A DNA stretch of 64,000 nt from Rhizobium freirei PRF 81 (GTDB lineage: Bacteria > Pseudomonadota > Alphaproteobacteria > Rhizobiales > Rhizobiaceae), in NCBI RefSeq assembly GCF_000359745.1, contig NZ_AQHN01000011.1:228390-292389 (forward strand), in the 5' to 3' direction. Shown in pieces: positions 18,201-26,120 of this stretch (its first letter is position 1; each line of letters begins with the position of its first letter). The position numbers and the translations under genes were made by a program. The notes below the pieces were generated by a model that searched no databases, was not told where the DNA came from, and worked only from the letters and a program-made list of their open reading frames with translations.

Positions 18201-19310
18201 TTAGATCACGAATTCCTCCTCGTACGTCTGTGGCTCGGGAACGACCGTAACCTCCACCGGAACGATCCAATTGGCCGCGTAGCTCTCGCAGTCGGAACGC
18301 TGGAGGTCGGGCTGCACGCACCCCGCCCCATCGATCGCGCGACATCGCAGTATATATCGCCCCACTTCTTCAGGGGTCCATATGTACTCCCACAAACGCC
18401 ACGCAAAGGGATGTTCTGTTTCGAGGAGCCTTCCCTCGCGCCAGCCCCTGCCATCTCCGGTGCAGACCTGTACCTGCCGGATAGCAGCCTCTCCGCTCCA
18501 GGCGGCTCCGAAAATCCGGTACGGTTGGCCGGCGATGAGACGTGCCCCCTGTACGGGACGCGCGATCTGCGCTTTGACCTCCATCTCCGCCAGGGGGACC
18601 AGCCTGGGTTCCCCGAGGCTGCGCTCCCAACGGAAATAGTCGCGCGCCTGCCAGTAGCCAAGGAACGGTTGCTCCACAACCGTGATATGCGTGATCCACT
18701 TGACCCAAGCCATGCCGAACCAGCCACCCACGACCGCGCGTAGCGGGTAGCCGTGATCGCGCGTCAACGGCTCTTCGTTCATCGAATAGGCAAGGATCGT
18801 GCTGTCAGCGATGGCCTTCTCAAGTGGTAAACTGCGCGCAAAAGCGATGGGGCCGGGAGAAGCCGTTTTCTTGTTCGTGTCGACAACGCCGCTGTCGGCG
18901 CCTGCGAGCAGAACCTCACGTGCGGTTCGCTTGACGCCCGCCATTTCCAAAATCTCGCGCAGAAGAACACCTGTCCACGCGGCATTGCCGACGGCTCCGT
19001 TCTGCCACTGCAACCCCTCCCTCGGCGGCTCATAGTAGACGCGCCCGTTCCCTGCGCACTCGACGACGGCGGTCAAAGTCGTGCTCCGCATCGCCTTGAT
19101 GCTGTCGAGGTCAAGTTCGATCGGCCGCTCCACCGCCCCGCCAACGCGCAATCTCCAGTCTCGCGCATCGAGGTCCGGCGACGGGAAATGGTTTCGCACG
19201 AAGAACAGCTCGGTCGGGATCAGCCAATCGGAGAGCGACGCAAACGGAAACTCGATGTTTGGTGGGGATTTCTGTCGAACTATCAGGCTGGGTTGCTGTG
19301 GTGTCGGCAT
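18201..19310 (-). CDS. Sulfite oxidase-family molybdopterin enzyme
   Basis: About 369 residues. The N-terminal part is an oxidoreductase molybdopterin-binding domain, with the molybdenum-ligating Cys in VECAGNGR. The HGYPLRAVVGGWFGMAWVKW segment is the second family hallmark. The C-terminal part is a Mo-co dimerisation domain. Members oxidise sulfite or reduce oxidised groups. No signal peptide or Tat RR motif is visible and no haem domain or cytochrome gene is adjacent, so the electron acceptor is unknown. ATG at 19310 has GAGACGAGG upstream; GTG at 19376 would add 22 residues containing rare codons. Confidence 0.85.
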   Translation of the reverse strand: MPTPQQPSLIVRQKSPPNIEFPFASLSDWLIPTELFFVRNHFPSPDLDARDWRLRVGGAVERPIELDLDSIKAMRSTTLTAVVECAGNGRVYYEPPREGLQWQNGAVGNAAWTGVLLREILEMAGVKRTAREVLLAGADSGVVDTNKKTASPGPIAFARSLPLEKAIADSTILAYSMNEEPLTRDHGYPLRAVVGGWFGMAWVKWITHITVVEQPFLGYWQARDYFRWERSLGEPRLVPLAEMEVKAQIARPVQGARLIAGQPYRIFGAAWSGEAAIRQVQVCTGDGRGWREGRLLETEHPFAWRLWEYIWTPEEVGRYILRCRAIDGAGCVQPDLQRSDCESYAANWIVPVEVTVVPEPQTYEEEFVI

Positions 19311-19577
19311 CGTCCTCGTCTCCCCTTCCAAGAGCACAACGTCGGCTCTTAGTCGCGCGAATTCCGGTTCGGTCACTCGCAGTGCGTCTGTCGCATTCCA
19401 CCTTCGGGCCGCATTCTAGCACATACCGAACGTCTCTTGGATCGACCTCGAACGGCTGCAATGGGCCGAAAGCAGTCATGGTAGGCGATCACCAAAAAAA
19501 CCAAACATCACCACCCCCCATCTTGCCCCATCCTCCTTTCCCTCTATGCTGCCCCCGACACCCAGGGAGGCTGACTC

Positions 19578-19886
19578 ATGATCCTGCATTGCGTTTTTCT
19601 TCGGCTCAAATCCGCCATGACACAGGAGGAGAAGAGGGCGCTCTTCGAATCCGTCGTCGCCTTGCAAAAGGTCATTCCCGGCATCGTCGATGTGAAATAT
19701 GGGCCGAATGTTTCGCCGGAGGGGCTGCATGGCGGTTTCGTCGATGGCTTTGCCGTGACATTCGAGAGCCCGGAAGCGCGCGATGCCTATCTCGTCCATC
19801 CAGATCATGTCGCCGTCGGCGAGCGGATCGTCTCTTCGACCGATGGCGGCCTGGCTGGCATTCTCGTCTTCGATCTCAATATCTAA
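19578..19886 (+). CDS. Dabb (stress-responsive A/B barrel) domain protein
   Basis: A 102-residue protein with the dimeric alpha/beta-barrel Dabb fold: ILHCVFLRLK at the N-terminus, PGIVDVKYGPNVSPEGLHGGFVDGFAVTF in the middle and YLVHPDHVAVGERI near the end, all typical of the family. Members include stress-induced plant proteins and small enzymes; this one has no assigned reaction. GGGAGGCTGACTC precedes the ATG. Confidence 0.85.
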   Translation: MILHCVFLRLKSAMTQEEKRALFESVVALQKVIPGIVDVKYGPNVSPEGLHGGFVDGFAVTFESPEARDAYLVHPDHVAVGERIVSSTDGGLAGILVFDLNI

Positions 19887-19908
19887 GCAGAGTGGCTTCA
19901 GGCAGGCA

Positions 19909-19941
19909 GGTCGCAGGTGAAACAGTCCTGCGACCCGGTTT
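19909..19941 (+). terminator. Terminator-like hairpin after the Dabb gene
   Basis: GGTCGCAGG pairs perfectly with CCTGCGACC over a 9-base loop and is followed by CGGTTTGT. The T-tract is weak. It lies 22 bases after the stop codon. Confidence 0.6.
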
Positions 19942-19961
19942 GTCGCCGCTTGCTCGATTCT

Positions 19962-20070
19962 GGAGCGGTTCAGCTTTTCATGGAGTCTCTGAACCGCTCT
20001 ATCTCTTTATTTTCACGCAAGTCCTGAAGGAAAACCGCTACGCAGTTTTCCTGGACTTGCTCCAGGCTTA
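19962..20070. repeat. Rhizobial intergenic repeat (family copy 1)
   Basis: A mosaic of two palindromes: GAGCGGTTCAG...CTGAACCGCTC, then AAGTCCTGAAGGAAAACCGCT...AGTTTTCCTGGACTT. The second half closely matches the segment at 38530-38600 in this same window, so this is a true repeated family. Its end abuts the stop codon of the metal-binding protein gene. It resembles RIME-type elements of rhizobia. Confidence 0.75.
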
Positions 20071-20970
20071 GCTCGACTTCGCCATCGCCGCAGCCATCTG
20101 ATCAACGTTATAACGGAACATCTTTTCGTAAGTCGAAGCCGGTCCGTTGGCCTTTGACAGCGATTCCACGTAGAGCTCACCGCCGGGCTCGGCGCCGGTC
20201 GCCTTGGCAACCTGCTTGACGAGGCGGGGATCGTTCGAGTTTTCGAAGAAATAAGCCTTCACGTGCTCGGTTTTGATCTGCTCGATCAGCTTGGCGACAT
20301 TGGCGGCAGAGGCCTCCGTTTCCGTCGAGAAGCCGAGCGGGGCGAGGAAGCTGACCTTGTATTCGCGGCCGAAATAGCCGAAGGCGTCGTGGCTGGTCAG
20401 CACCTTGCGGCGGTCTTCGGGGATCTTGTCGAACTTGCTGTGCGCGTAGGCGTCAAGCTCGGTCAGCACCTTGGTGTAGCGTTCGGCATTGGCCTTGAAA
20501 TCGGCCGCGTCGGCCGGATCGGCAGCGGACAGAGCCTTCTCGATATTGGCGACCCAGACCTTCACGTTGACGGGGCTGTTCCACACATGCGGATCGGTGA
20601 CGGTCTTGCCGTCATCGACCATGGTGCGCATATTGATGCCGTCCGAGGTGACGACGGGCGTTCCCTTGTAACCCGATGCGGTGATCAGCCGGTCCATCCA
20701 GCCTTCCAGGCCTTCGCCGCTGACGAACACGACTTTTGCCGCATTCAGCGTCTTGGCGTCGGCAGGCGAAGGCTCGAATTCATGGGGGTCGCCGTTCGGG
20801 CCGACGAGGCTCGAAACTTTCACATGGTCGCCGCCGACATGCTTGACGACATCGGCAAGCACGGTGAAGGAAGCGACGACATTGAGTGTCTCGGCCGAAG
20901 CCGGGCCGGCGACGCCGAAGGCGACGAAGGCTGCCGCAGCGGCTGAGAGAAGCAGTCTCTGTTTGTTCAT
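20068..20970 (-). CDS. Zinc/manganese ABC transporter substrate-binding protein
   Basis: A 300-residue periplasmic cluster A-I metal-binding protein (ZnuA/AztC/SitA family). A signal peptide covers residues 1-26 (cleavage near ASAETL). Candidate metal ligands are the His in DPHEFEPS, the His in DPHVWNSP, the His in TSHDAFGYF and the Asp in ENSNDPRLV. It lacks the long His-rich loop of typical ZnuA. GGAGACTCGC precedes the ATG at 20970. It is followed upstream by its permease and ATPase genes. The Zur-like palindrome at 22785 favours zinc; manganese is not excluded. Confidence 0.9.
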   Translation of the reverse strand: MNKQRLLLSAAAAAFVAFGVAGPASAETLNVVASFTVLADVVKHVGGDHVKVSSLVGPNGDPHEFEPSPADAKTLNAAKVVFVSGEGLEGWMDRLITASGYKGTPVVTSDGINMRTMVDDGKTVTDPHVWNSPVNVKVWVANIEKALSAADPADAADFKANAERYTKVLTELDAYAHSKFDKIPEDRRKVLTSHDAFGYFGREYKVSFLAPLGFSTETEASAANVAKLIEQIKTEHVKAYFFENSNDPRLVKQVAKATGAEPGGELYVESLSKANGPASTYEKMFRYNVDQMAAAMAKSS

Positions 20971-20989
20971 GCGAGTCTCCTTGTTCGGA

Positions 20990-21862
20990 TTAGCCCCGGA
21001 GATGGGGACGGGGGAAGAACCGCCGGGCAAGGCCCGAGGGTGCGAAGAGGATGGAGAAGCCGTAGATCAGGCTTGCGGTGATGATGATGGTTGGCCCCGA
21101 CGCAAATTCGAGATGGTAGGAGGCGATAAGCCCGATATAGCCGGAAGCCGTCGCCGTTGCCGTGGCGATCGCCATCATCGCAGGCAGGCTGCGCGACCAG
21201 AGCTGAGCGACGGCCGCCGGCAGCATCATCAGCCCGACGGCCATCAGCGTGCCAAGCGCCTGGAAGCTGGCGACGAGGTTAAGCACGACCAGCAGAAGGA
21301 AGAGGAAATGATAGACAGGCCCGCGGCCGCCGACGGCACGAAGGAAGCCGGGATCGAAACATTCCATGACGAGCGGCCGGTAGATGACGGCGAGCGCCAG
21401 CAGCGTGAGGGTCGTGATCGCGCCGATCTGGTAGAGGGCCGGCGCATCGATTGCGAGAATGGTGCCGAAGAGCACATGCAGCAGATCGATATTGGAGCCG
21501 CGCAGCGACACGATGAGAACGCCGAGCGCCAGCGAAGTCAGATAGAAGCTGGCAAAGCTCGCATCTTCCTGCAGCACCGTCATGCGGCTGACGAGGCCGG
21601 AAAGAAGCGCCACCGAAAGGCCGGCAATCAGCCCGCCAAGCCCCATGGCCGTCAGTGACAGCGAGCCGGCGATGAGATAGCCGATCGCGGCCCCCGGCAA
21701 GACGGCATGGCTCATGGCGTCACCCATCAGGCTCATGCGCCTGAGCATCAGGAAGACGCCGATCGGGCCGGACCCAAGGCCGAGGCACAGGCAGGCGATC
21801 AGCGCACGCCGCATGAAGCCATAATCGGCAAACGGCGCAAGGAAGATGTCGTAAAGGCTCAT
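20990..21862 (-). CDS. Metal ABC transporter permease (ABC-3 family)
   Basis: A 290-residue integral membrane permease with about eight helices, of the ZnuB/AztB/MntB family. MLRRMSLMGDAMSHAVLPGAAIGY near residues 39-62 is the conserved cytoplasmic coupling region that contacts the ATPase. The start codon overlaps the ATPase stop codon (ATGA), so the two are translationally coupled. The substrate-binding protein gene lies 19 bases downstream. Confidence 0.93.
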   Translation of the reverse strand: MSLYDIFLAPFADYGFMRRALIACLCLGLGSGPIGVFLMLRRMSLMGDAMSHAVLPGAAIGYLIAGSLSLTAMGLGGLIAGLSVALLSGLVSRMTVLQEDASFASFYLTSLALGVLIVSLRGSNIDLLHVLFGTILAIDAPALYQIGAITTLTLLALAVIYRPLVMECFDPGFLRAVGGRGPVYHFLFLLLVVLNLVASFQALGTLMAVGLMMLPAAVAQLWSRSLPAMMAIATATATASGYIGLIASYHLEFASGPTIIITASLIYGFSILFAPSGLARRFFPRPHLRG

Positions 21863-22641
21863 TCCGCCGGCTCCCGCTTCGCCACGTTGCGGTTGTCCTG
21901 CTCATCCTCGGTTAAGCATTCTTCGGCCGCCTCGTCCCAGCGTTCGGCCATCGCGCGTGCCTTGACGAGGTTGGCGGGGCTCATCACCTCCCGCGTCTTG
22001 CCCCAGCCGACGAGTTCGCGGGCAAGCAGCAGCGTCTCGGGAAAATGCGCGCGCACCTGCTCGAAATCATGCAGCACGGTGATGACGGTGCGTCCTTCCC
22101 TGTTCCAGCGTAGGACGAGGTCGAGCAGGTCGCGCGTCGTGCGCTGATCGATGGCGGTGAAGGGTTCGTCGAGCAGGATGACGCGTGCGTCCTGCAGCAG
22201 CAGCCGTGCGAAGAGCACGCGCTGGAACTGGCCGGCCGAAAGCGAACCGATATGCCTGTTTTCGAAGCCGGAGAGCCCGACGACGTCAAGCGCATCGCGC
22301 GCCCGCTCTGCATCCTTGCGCGAAAACCGGCCGAAAGCGCCGGCGCTCTTCCAGGCGCCGAGCATGACGGTATCGGCGACGGAAATCGGAAAGCGTCTGA
22401 CGATATCGGCCGCCTGTGGCAGGTAGCCGAAATCATTGCGTGCTAGCGCGCCGCGATCGATCGACCCCTCGGCCGGCCGCAATTCGCCGACAATTGCTTT
22501 CAGAAGGGTCGATTTGCCGGCGCCGTTCGGCCCGGCGATCGCCGTCAGGCTGCCGGCGGCAAAGCCGCCCGAAATATGGTGCACGGCCGGGTGACGTTCG
22601 TAGGTGACGGTGAGGTTGCGAAGGCGGATCAGGTCGCTCAT
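21859..22641 (-). CDS. Metal ABC transporter ATP-binding protein
   Basis: A 260-residue ABC ATPase of the zinc/manganese uptake class. Walker A is GPNGAGKST, the Q-loop lies in GYLPQ, the signature is LSAGQFQRV and Walker B is VILLDEPF followed by a switch His in VLHDFEQV. The C-terminal 45 residues are acidic and extend beyond the usual domain. The ATG at 22641 overlaps the stop codon of the 42-residue membrane protein upstream. It powers the permease encoded next to it. Confidence 0.93.
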   Translation of the reverse strand: MSDLIRLRNLTVTYERHPAVHHISGGFAAGSLTAIAGPNGAGKSTLLKAIVGELRPAEGSIDRGALARNDFGYLPQAADIVRRFPISVADTVMLGAWKSAGAFGRFSRKDAERARDALDVVGLSGFENRHIGSLSAGQFQRVLFARLLLQDARVILLDEPFTAIDQRTTRDLLDLVLRWNREGRTVITVLHDFEQVRAHFPETLLLARELVGWGKTREVMSPANLVKARAMAERWDEAAEECLTEDEQDNRNVAKREPAE

Positions 22642-22766
22642 GCCAAGGCCACCGCCCAGCCGATGACCGCCCAAAGCACTGCTATGCCGACGGCGACATA
22701 GGCAAGGCGCATCAAGGCGGAGCGCCCCATCAGGGAGGACGCGAAGGGATCACGATCAAAGGGCAT
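22638..22766 (-). CDS. 42-residue membrane protein at the head of the metal transporter operon
   Basis: The frame encodes a short polar N-terminus (PFDRDPFASSLMGRS) and one hydrophobic helix of about 20 residues ending in WAVIGWAVALA. Its stop codon overlaps the ATPase start as ATGA, and GGAAGCCCCCCG precedes its ATG. The longer frame from 22862 would run through the operator-like palindrome, so the short start is preferred. Its function is unknown; position suggests a role with the transporter. Confidence 0.6.
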   Translation of the reverse strand: MPFDRDPFASSLMGRSALMRLAYVAVGIAVLWAVIGWAVALA

Positions 22767-22784
22767 TTCGGGGGGCTTCCGATT

Positions 22785-22801
22785 ATGTAATAACATTACA
22801 T
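22785..22801. promoter_or_regulatory. Zur-like operator palindrome
   Basis: ATGTAAT-AAC-ATTACAT is a perfect 7-3-7 inverted repeat, 19 bases upstream of the first gene of the metal ABC operon. Fur-family zinc repressors (Zur) bind AT-rich palindromes of this type, with the TGTAAT/ATTACA core. The match to Zur is from memory of the consensus; zinc repression is an inference. Confidence 0.65.
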
Positions 22802-22868
22802 GTTGTAGCCGATGAAATGCGGCGAAAAAGAGGCGAATGGCGGATTGATGGTCGTTGAGCACCGGTGA

Positions 22869-22896
22869 TTGGCGCTTTGTGTCGTTGATGCTATAT
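22869..22896 (+). promoter_or_regulatory. Candidate sigma70 promoter of the ParDE module
   Basis: TTGGCG and CTATAT are separated by 16 bases and lie about 50 bases upstream of the parD-like start. The hexamers resemble the rhizobial vegetative pattern. Confidence 0.45.
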
Positions 22897-22949
22897 ATGA
22901 TGCATTATTTGTTATTAGGTCGCCGGATCGGCCTGCAAGGGAGGCGCCT

Positions 22950-23196
22950 ATGAATGTTTCTATCGGCGAGCGCTGGGAAAAATTCGTTGAGAAAACCGTG
23001 GAAGAAGGCCGTTATAGCTCCGCCAGCGAAGTTGTGCGGGAAGGCCTGCGGCTCGTGGAGGAGCGTGAAGCGAAAATGGCAGCTTTACGGCTCACTCTAG
23101 AGGCATCGATCGCTCGCGGGGGGCGACATATCTGACGAGGAGCTTGGTGCCGCTTTGGAAGCCAGGGCTGCTGAACTGGCAAAGGAAGGCCATTGA
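22950..23196 (+). pseudogene. ParD-type antitoxin gene with a +1 frameshift
   Basis: The frame begins with GGGAGGCGCC upstream and encodes a ribbon-helix-helix ParD protein (MNVSIGERWEKFVEKTVEEG, then SASEVVREGLRLVEEREAK). After residue 56 or so it runs into a G6 tract at 23118-23123 and stops at 23135. Removing one G restores GGDISDEELGAALEARAAELAKEGH and a stop at 23194-23196, directly abutting the toxin start, for an 81-residue antitoxin of normal length. The lost C-terminal part is what wraps around and neutralises the toxin in this family. It may be a real mutation, a programmed slip or a sequencing error. Confidence 0.8.
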
Positions 23197-23505
23197 GTGC
23201 CTCGGCTTCGCTACACAGCCGCGGCGCAAGATAACATCCTTGATATTCTCGTATTCATAACGCACCAAAGCGGCAGCCAAAAGGTCGCTTTGCAGTTCAC
23301 TGGCCAACTACGCCAAAAGTGCGCAAATCTTGCGGCCTTGCCGGGTCAAATGGGTCGCCCGCGGTCGGAGCTGAGAGATGATATGCGCAATTTCGCCTTC
23401 CGTGGTTACGTGATCTTCTTCCGCTATATCGATGATGCTTTCGAGGTTTTGAATGTGCTCGAAGGACATCGCGATTTCGATACCCATTTCAACGGAGAAG
23501 AATAA
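23197..23505 (+). CDS. ParE/RelE-superfamily toxin
   Basis: A 102-residue protein with the ParE fold: RLRYTAAAQDNILDILVFI at the N-terminus, LPGQMGRPRSELRDDMRNFAF in the middle and YVIFFRYIDDAFEVLNVLEGHRDF at the end. ParE toxins poison DNA gyrase; RelE relatives cut mRNA. The GTG start immediately follows the antitoxin stop codon (TGAGTG), so it is translated by coupling. It appears intact although the antitoxin frame is broken. Confidence 0.85.
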   Translation: MPRLRYTAAAQDNILDILVFITHQSGSQKVALQFTGQLRQKCANLAALPGQMGRPRSELRDDMRNFAFRGYVIFFRYIDDAFEVLNVLEGHRDFDTHFNGEE

Positions 23506-23509
23506 ACAA

Positions 23510-23530
23510 AGAGCGCCTCTAAGGCGCTCT
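23510..23530. terminator. Hairpin terminator between parE and the peroxiredoxin gene
   Basis: AGAGCGCCT-CTA-AGGCGCTCT is a perfect 9-bp stem with a 3-base loop between convergent genes. Short A and T tracts flank it, so it may act in both directions. Confidence 0.65.
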
Positions 23531-23551
23531 ACATTTTCCAGCTAAATAATC

Positions 23552-24037
23552 TTACAGCTGCTCGATCATCGTCGCAGCGCCGGAAACCGTCGCCTGGCCG
23601 GGGCTTTCCTCGATGTTCAGCGTCTTCACCACGCCGTCTTCCACCAGCATGGAATAGCGCTTGGAGCGGACGCCGAGGCCACCTGCGGAGAGATCGATAT
23701 CGAGGCCGAGCGCCTTGGCGAAGGAGCCGTCCCAGTCGGCGAGGAAGTGGATCTTGCCCATACCGCCCGAGGATTGCGCCCAGGCGCCCATCACATGCCA
23801 GTCGTTGACAGAAATGACGGCGATGTCGTCGACACCCTTGGCAAGGATGGCGTCGCGATTTTCCAGATAGCCCGGCAAATGGTTGAGCGAGCAGGTTGGC
23901 GTGAAGGCGCCGGGAACGGCGAAGAGCACGACACGCTTGCCGGCAAAGAGCTGCTCGGTGCTGATCTCGACCGGGCCGTCGGCGGTCTTTTCCTTGAAGG
24001 TGGCGGCAGGCAGTTTATCGCCGATTGCGATGGTCAT
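23552..24037 (-). CDS. Peroxiredoxin (Prx5/AhpE-like, thioredoxin fold)
   Basis: A 161-residue cytosolic peroxidase of the Prx5 subfamily, which reduces hydrogen peroxide and alkyl hydroperoxides with glutaredoxin or thioredoxin. The peroxidatic Cys49 is in PGAFTPTCS, the hallmark P-x3-T-x2-C. SVNDWHVMGAWAQ and the conserved Arg in GVRSKRYSMLVEDGVV fit the subfamily. It is convergent with the ParDE module. Confidence 0.93.
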   Translation of the reverse strand: MTIAIGDKLPAATFKEKTADGPVEISTEQLFAGKRVVLFAVPGAFTPTCSLNHLPGYLENRDAILAKGVDDIAVISVNDWHVMGAWAQSSGGMGKIHFLADWDGSFAKALGLDIDLSAGGLGVRSKRYSMLVEDGVVKTLNIEESPGQATVSGAATMIEQL

Positions 24038-24122
24038 GGCTCTCTCCTTGGGACAGGATTTCGGGGGCGCTTGAACCGCCTCCGATTGGACGGAAATTAT
24101 CGGGCGGAACTATAGATCCGGC

Positions 24123-24962
24123 CTATTTGAACGCAAGGGTGGTTTCCATGGCGCGGTCGCCGTCGACGACCAGAACGCCCCAGGTCTTGCCCTTGATATC
24201 GTAGTTCTTCGGCAGCTTGCCGATGGCAATATCGGTGGAGTAGGCGGTGCCTTCCCGCTTCGCATTCGCCTGCTGGAAGAACACATAGCCCGCAGGTCCG
24301 GTGACATAGACCGCCGGGTCAGCTCCGGCCGCTTCCGGCAAGGTGAGATGCAGCGAGAGGCTTTGAGCATCCGCCGAAAGGCTGTGGCTCTGAACGGTGA
24401 AATCGGAGGATGGCGCCTGCGGCAGCGACGCGTTTGCCGCGTCCAACAGGGCCAACTCATGTGCCGTTGGTTGCTCGCCCGCCGCCAGCGACAGGGAATA
24501 TTCCGCCTGGAACGGGATGCAGATCTCTTTGCAGAGGCCGATGAAGGCGGTCAATTCCAGCTTTTCCGGCGGCTTGCCCTCGACCTTGAAATCGAGCGGC
24601 AGCGTTACCGGCGCGTCGTAGCCGATCTCATGGATGTTACCGACGATGATCTGCTTGGGAATGGGATAGCCGGCCTTCTCCAACGTGACCCTGCTTTCGG
24701 GCTTGAGGGTAACCTGCGGCGGAATTCCGCTCTGGCCCGGTTCGCGCCAATAAGTGATCCAGCCGGGCTGCGGTTCGATCTGCAGAGCGGCGCGGATGTG
24801 GCCCTGCGCGTCCGGCGCCAGCGCCACAAGGCGCATGCGGCCGCCCTGGTTATCAACCCAATCGCTCATCGCGGCATGGGCGGGAAGGCCGAGGCAAAGA
24901 GGGACGGCAAGCGCTGCGGCCGATAGGGTCGAGAGGCGGGTGAAGGTGGCAAATCCGATCAT
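24123..24962 (-). CDS. Periplasmic DsbD alpha-domain-like protein
   Basis: A 279-residue exported protein (signal peptide about 1-29, ending HAAMSD). It resembles the N-terminal, disulfide-carrying domain of the transmembrane thiol reductase DsbD, but without the membrane and thioredoxin domains. A Cys pair is present in GLCKEICIPFQAEYSL, as in that domain. It may pass electrons in periplasmic thiol or cytochrome c maturation. ATG at 24962 is chosen because the signal peptide starts there. Confidence 0.8.
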   Translation of the reverse strand: MIGFATFTRLSTLSAAALAVPLCLGLPAHAAMSDWVDNQGGRMRLVALAPDAQGHIRAALQIEPQPGWITYWREPGQSGIPPQVTLKPESRVTLEKAGYPIPKQIIVGNIHEIGYDAPVTLPLDFKVEGKPPEKLELTAFIGLCKEICIPFQAEYSLSLAAGEQPTAHELALLDAANASLPQAPSSDFTVQSHSLSADAQSLSLHLTLPEAAGADPAVYVTGPAGYVFFQQANAKREGTAYSTDIAIGKLPKNYDIKGKTWGVLVVDGDRAMETTLAFK

Positions 24963-25101
24963 GAAAACAGGATTTAACGGATCGGGCGCAATGGAGCCAG
25001 CGCCGCATAAACAAGAAATGATCATTTTCAGTTGATTGATTTATGACATTGCCCCATCTTGTTTTTAGCGGTGCATTTATGAACTGCGGTCAGGAGGCAC
25101 G

Positions 25102-25707
25102 ATGTCCCTATCGACGCTGAAGAATAGACGCGAAAGAGGTTTTCTTGACGGTCAGTTCCTGATCGCTATGCCCGGCATGGAAGATCGGAACTTCAATCGG
25201 ACGGTCATTTACATTTGCGCGCATTCCGATGCCGGGGCCATGGGCTTTGTCATTAACCGGCCGCAGAAGTTGACATTCACGGACGTCCTTTTGCATCTCG
25301 ACATGATCAAGGACGACGATGCCATCGTCCTTCCGGCGGACGCCAGGGATTTCCCGATCCAGACAGGCGGTCCGGTCGAAAGCGGCCGCGGCTTCGTTCT
25401 GCATTCCGACGACTATCTCAGCGACAGCAGTATTCCGGTCAGCGACGATATCAGCCTGACCGCGACACTGGACATCGTGCGGGCCATCTCCAAGGGAAGC
25501 GGCCCGAAACGGGCCACTATGCTACTCGGCTATGCCGGCTGGGGGGCTGGGCAGCTCGAGGCGGAGATCGGCAACAATGGCTGGCTGAATTGCCCGGCAA
25601 AGGAGGAACTGATCTTCGATCGCAGCCTCGACAACAAGTATGAACGTGCCTTGGCCCTGATGGGAATCAATGCCGCGATGCTGTCGCCGCATGCGGGTCA
25701 CAGCTGA
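25102..25707 (+). CDS. YqgE/AlgH family protein
   Basis: A 201-residue protein with the whole UPF0301 pattern: [23 protein letters not shown] at the N-terminus, [22 protein letters not shown] and [20 protein letters not shown]. The family is structurally known but its molecular function is unresolved; AlgH was linked to alginate regulation in Pseudomonas. CAGGAGGCACG precedes the ATG. Confidence 0.92.
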   Translation: MSLSTLKNRRERGFLDGQFLIAMPGMEDRNFNRTVIYICAHSDAGAMGFVINRPQKLTFTDVLLHLDMIKDDDAIVLPADARDFPIQTGGPVESGRGFVLHSDDYLSDSSIPVSDDISLTATLDIVRAISKGSGPKRATMLLGYAGWGAGQLEAEIGNNGWLNCPAKEELIFDRSLDNKYERALALMGINAAMLSPHAGHS

Positions 25708-25715
25708 GCCATTTC

Positions 25716-25740
25716 GGAACGAAATAGCATTCGTCACGTT
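25716..25740 (+). promoter_or_regulatory. EcfG-type general stress promoter
   Basis: GGAAC and CGTT are separated by 16 bases, the form recognised by the alphaproteobacterial general stress sigma factor EcfG (RpoE2). It lies 51 bases upstream of the CsbD-family gene, a class often controlled this way. Confidence 0.75.
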
Positions 25741-25791
25741 TCCAGGAAGCAGCAACGGCAATACCGCCGTGCCAGCCAAGGAGGCGTAGAC

Positions 25792-25983
25792 ATGAGCAGC
25801 ACGACCGACAAGGTATCTGGCAAGGTGAATGAAATTGCCGGCAAGGCCAAGCAAATGGCCGGCAAGGCGACGAACGACAAGGAAATGCGCGCCAAGGGTG
25901 CCGCCCGGCAAGCCAAGGGCAAGATGCGGACCGCCGTCGGCAAGGCCAAGGATAAGGTCAAGGGCGCCGTCGATCGGATGTGA
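25792..25983 (+). CDS. CsbD-like stress protein
   Basis: A 63-residue, very Lys/Ala/Gly-rich hydrophilic protein with the CsbD repeats (TDKVSGKVNEIAGKAKQMAGKA and GAARQAKGKMRTAVGKAKDKVKG). CsbD proteins accumulate under sigmaB or EcfG control during starvation and osmotic stress; no activity is known. AAGGAGGCG precedes the ATG. The upstream GGAAC-N16-CGTT element suggests EcfG regulation. Confidence 0.9.
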   Translation: MSSTTDKVSGKVNEIAGKAKQMAGKATNDKEMRAKGAARQAKGKMRTAVGKAKDKVKGAVDRM

Positions 25984-26058
25984 CCGGCTGCTCGTATTTG
26001 CCAATCCGTCCTCGCTGCGCCGTTTGAGTTGACATTGTCGCAGCGGATGCTGGGAGGA

Positions 26059-26092
26059 AGAGCCTGTTACGGAAACGTGGCAGGCTCTTTGC
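26059..26092 (+). terminator. Terminator-like hairpin after the CsbD gene
   Basis: AGAGCCTG pairs with CAGGCTCT over a 14-base loop, followed by TTG. The T-tract is short, so termination may be partial. Confidence 0.5.
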
Positions 26093-26120
26093 CGTGGCCG
26101 ACATATTTTGCGAGGAGAGC

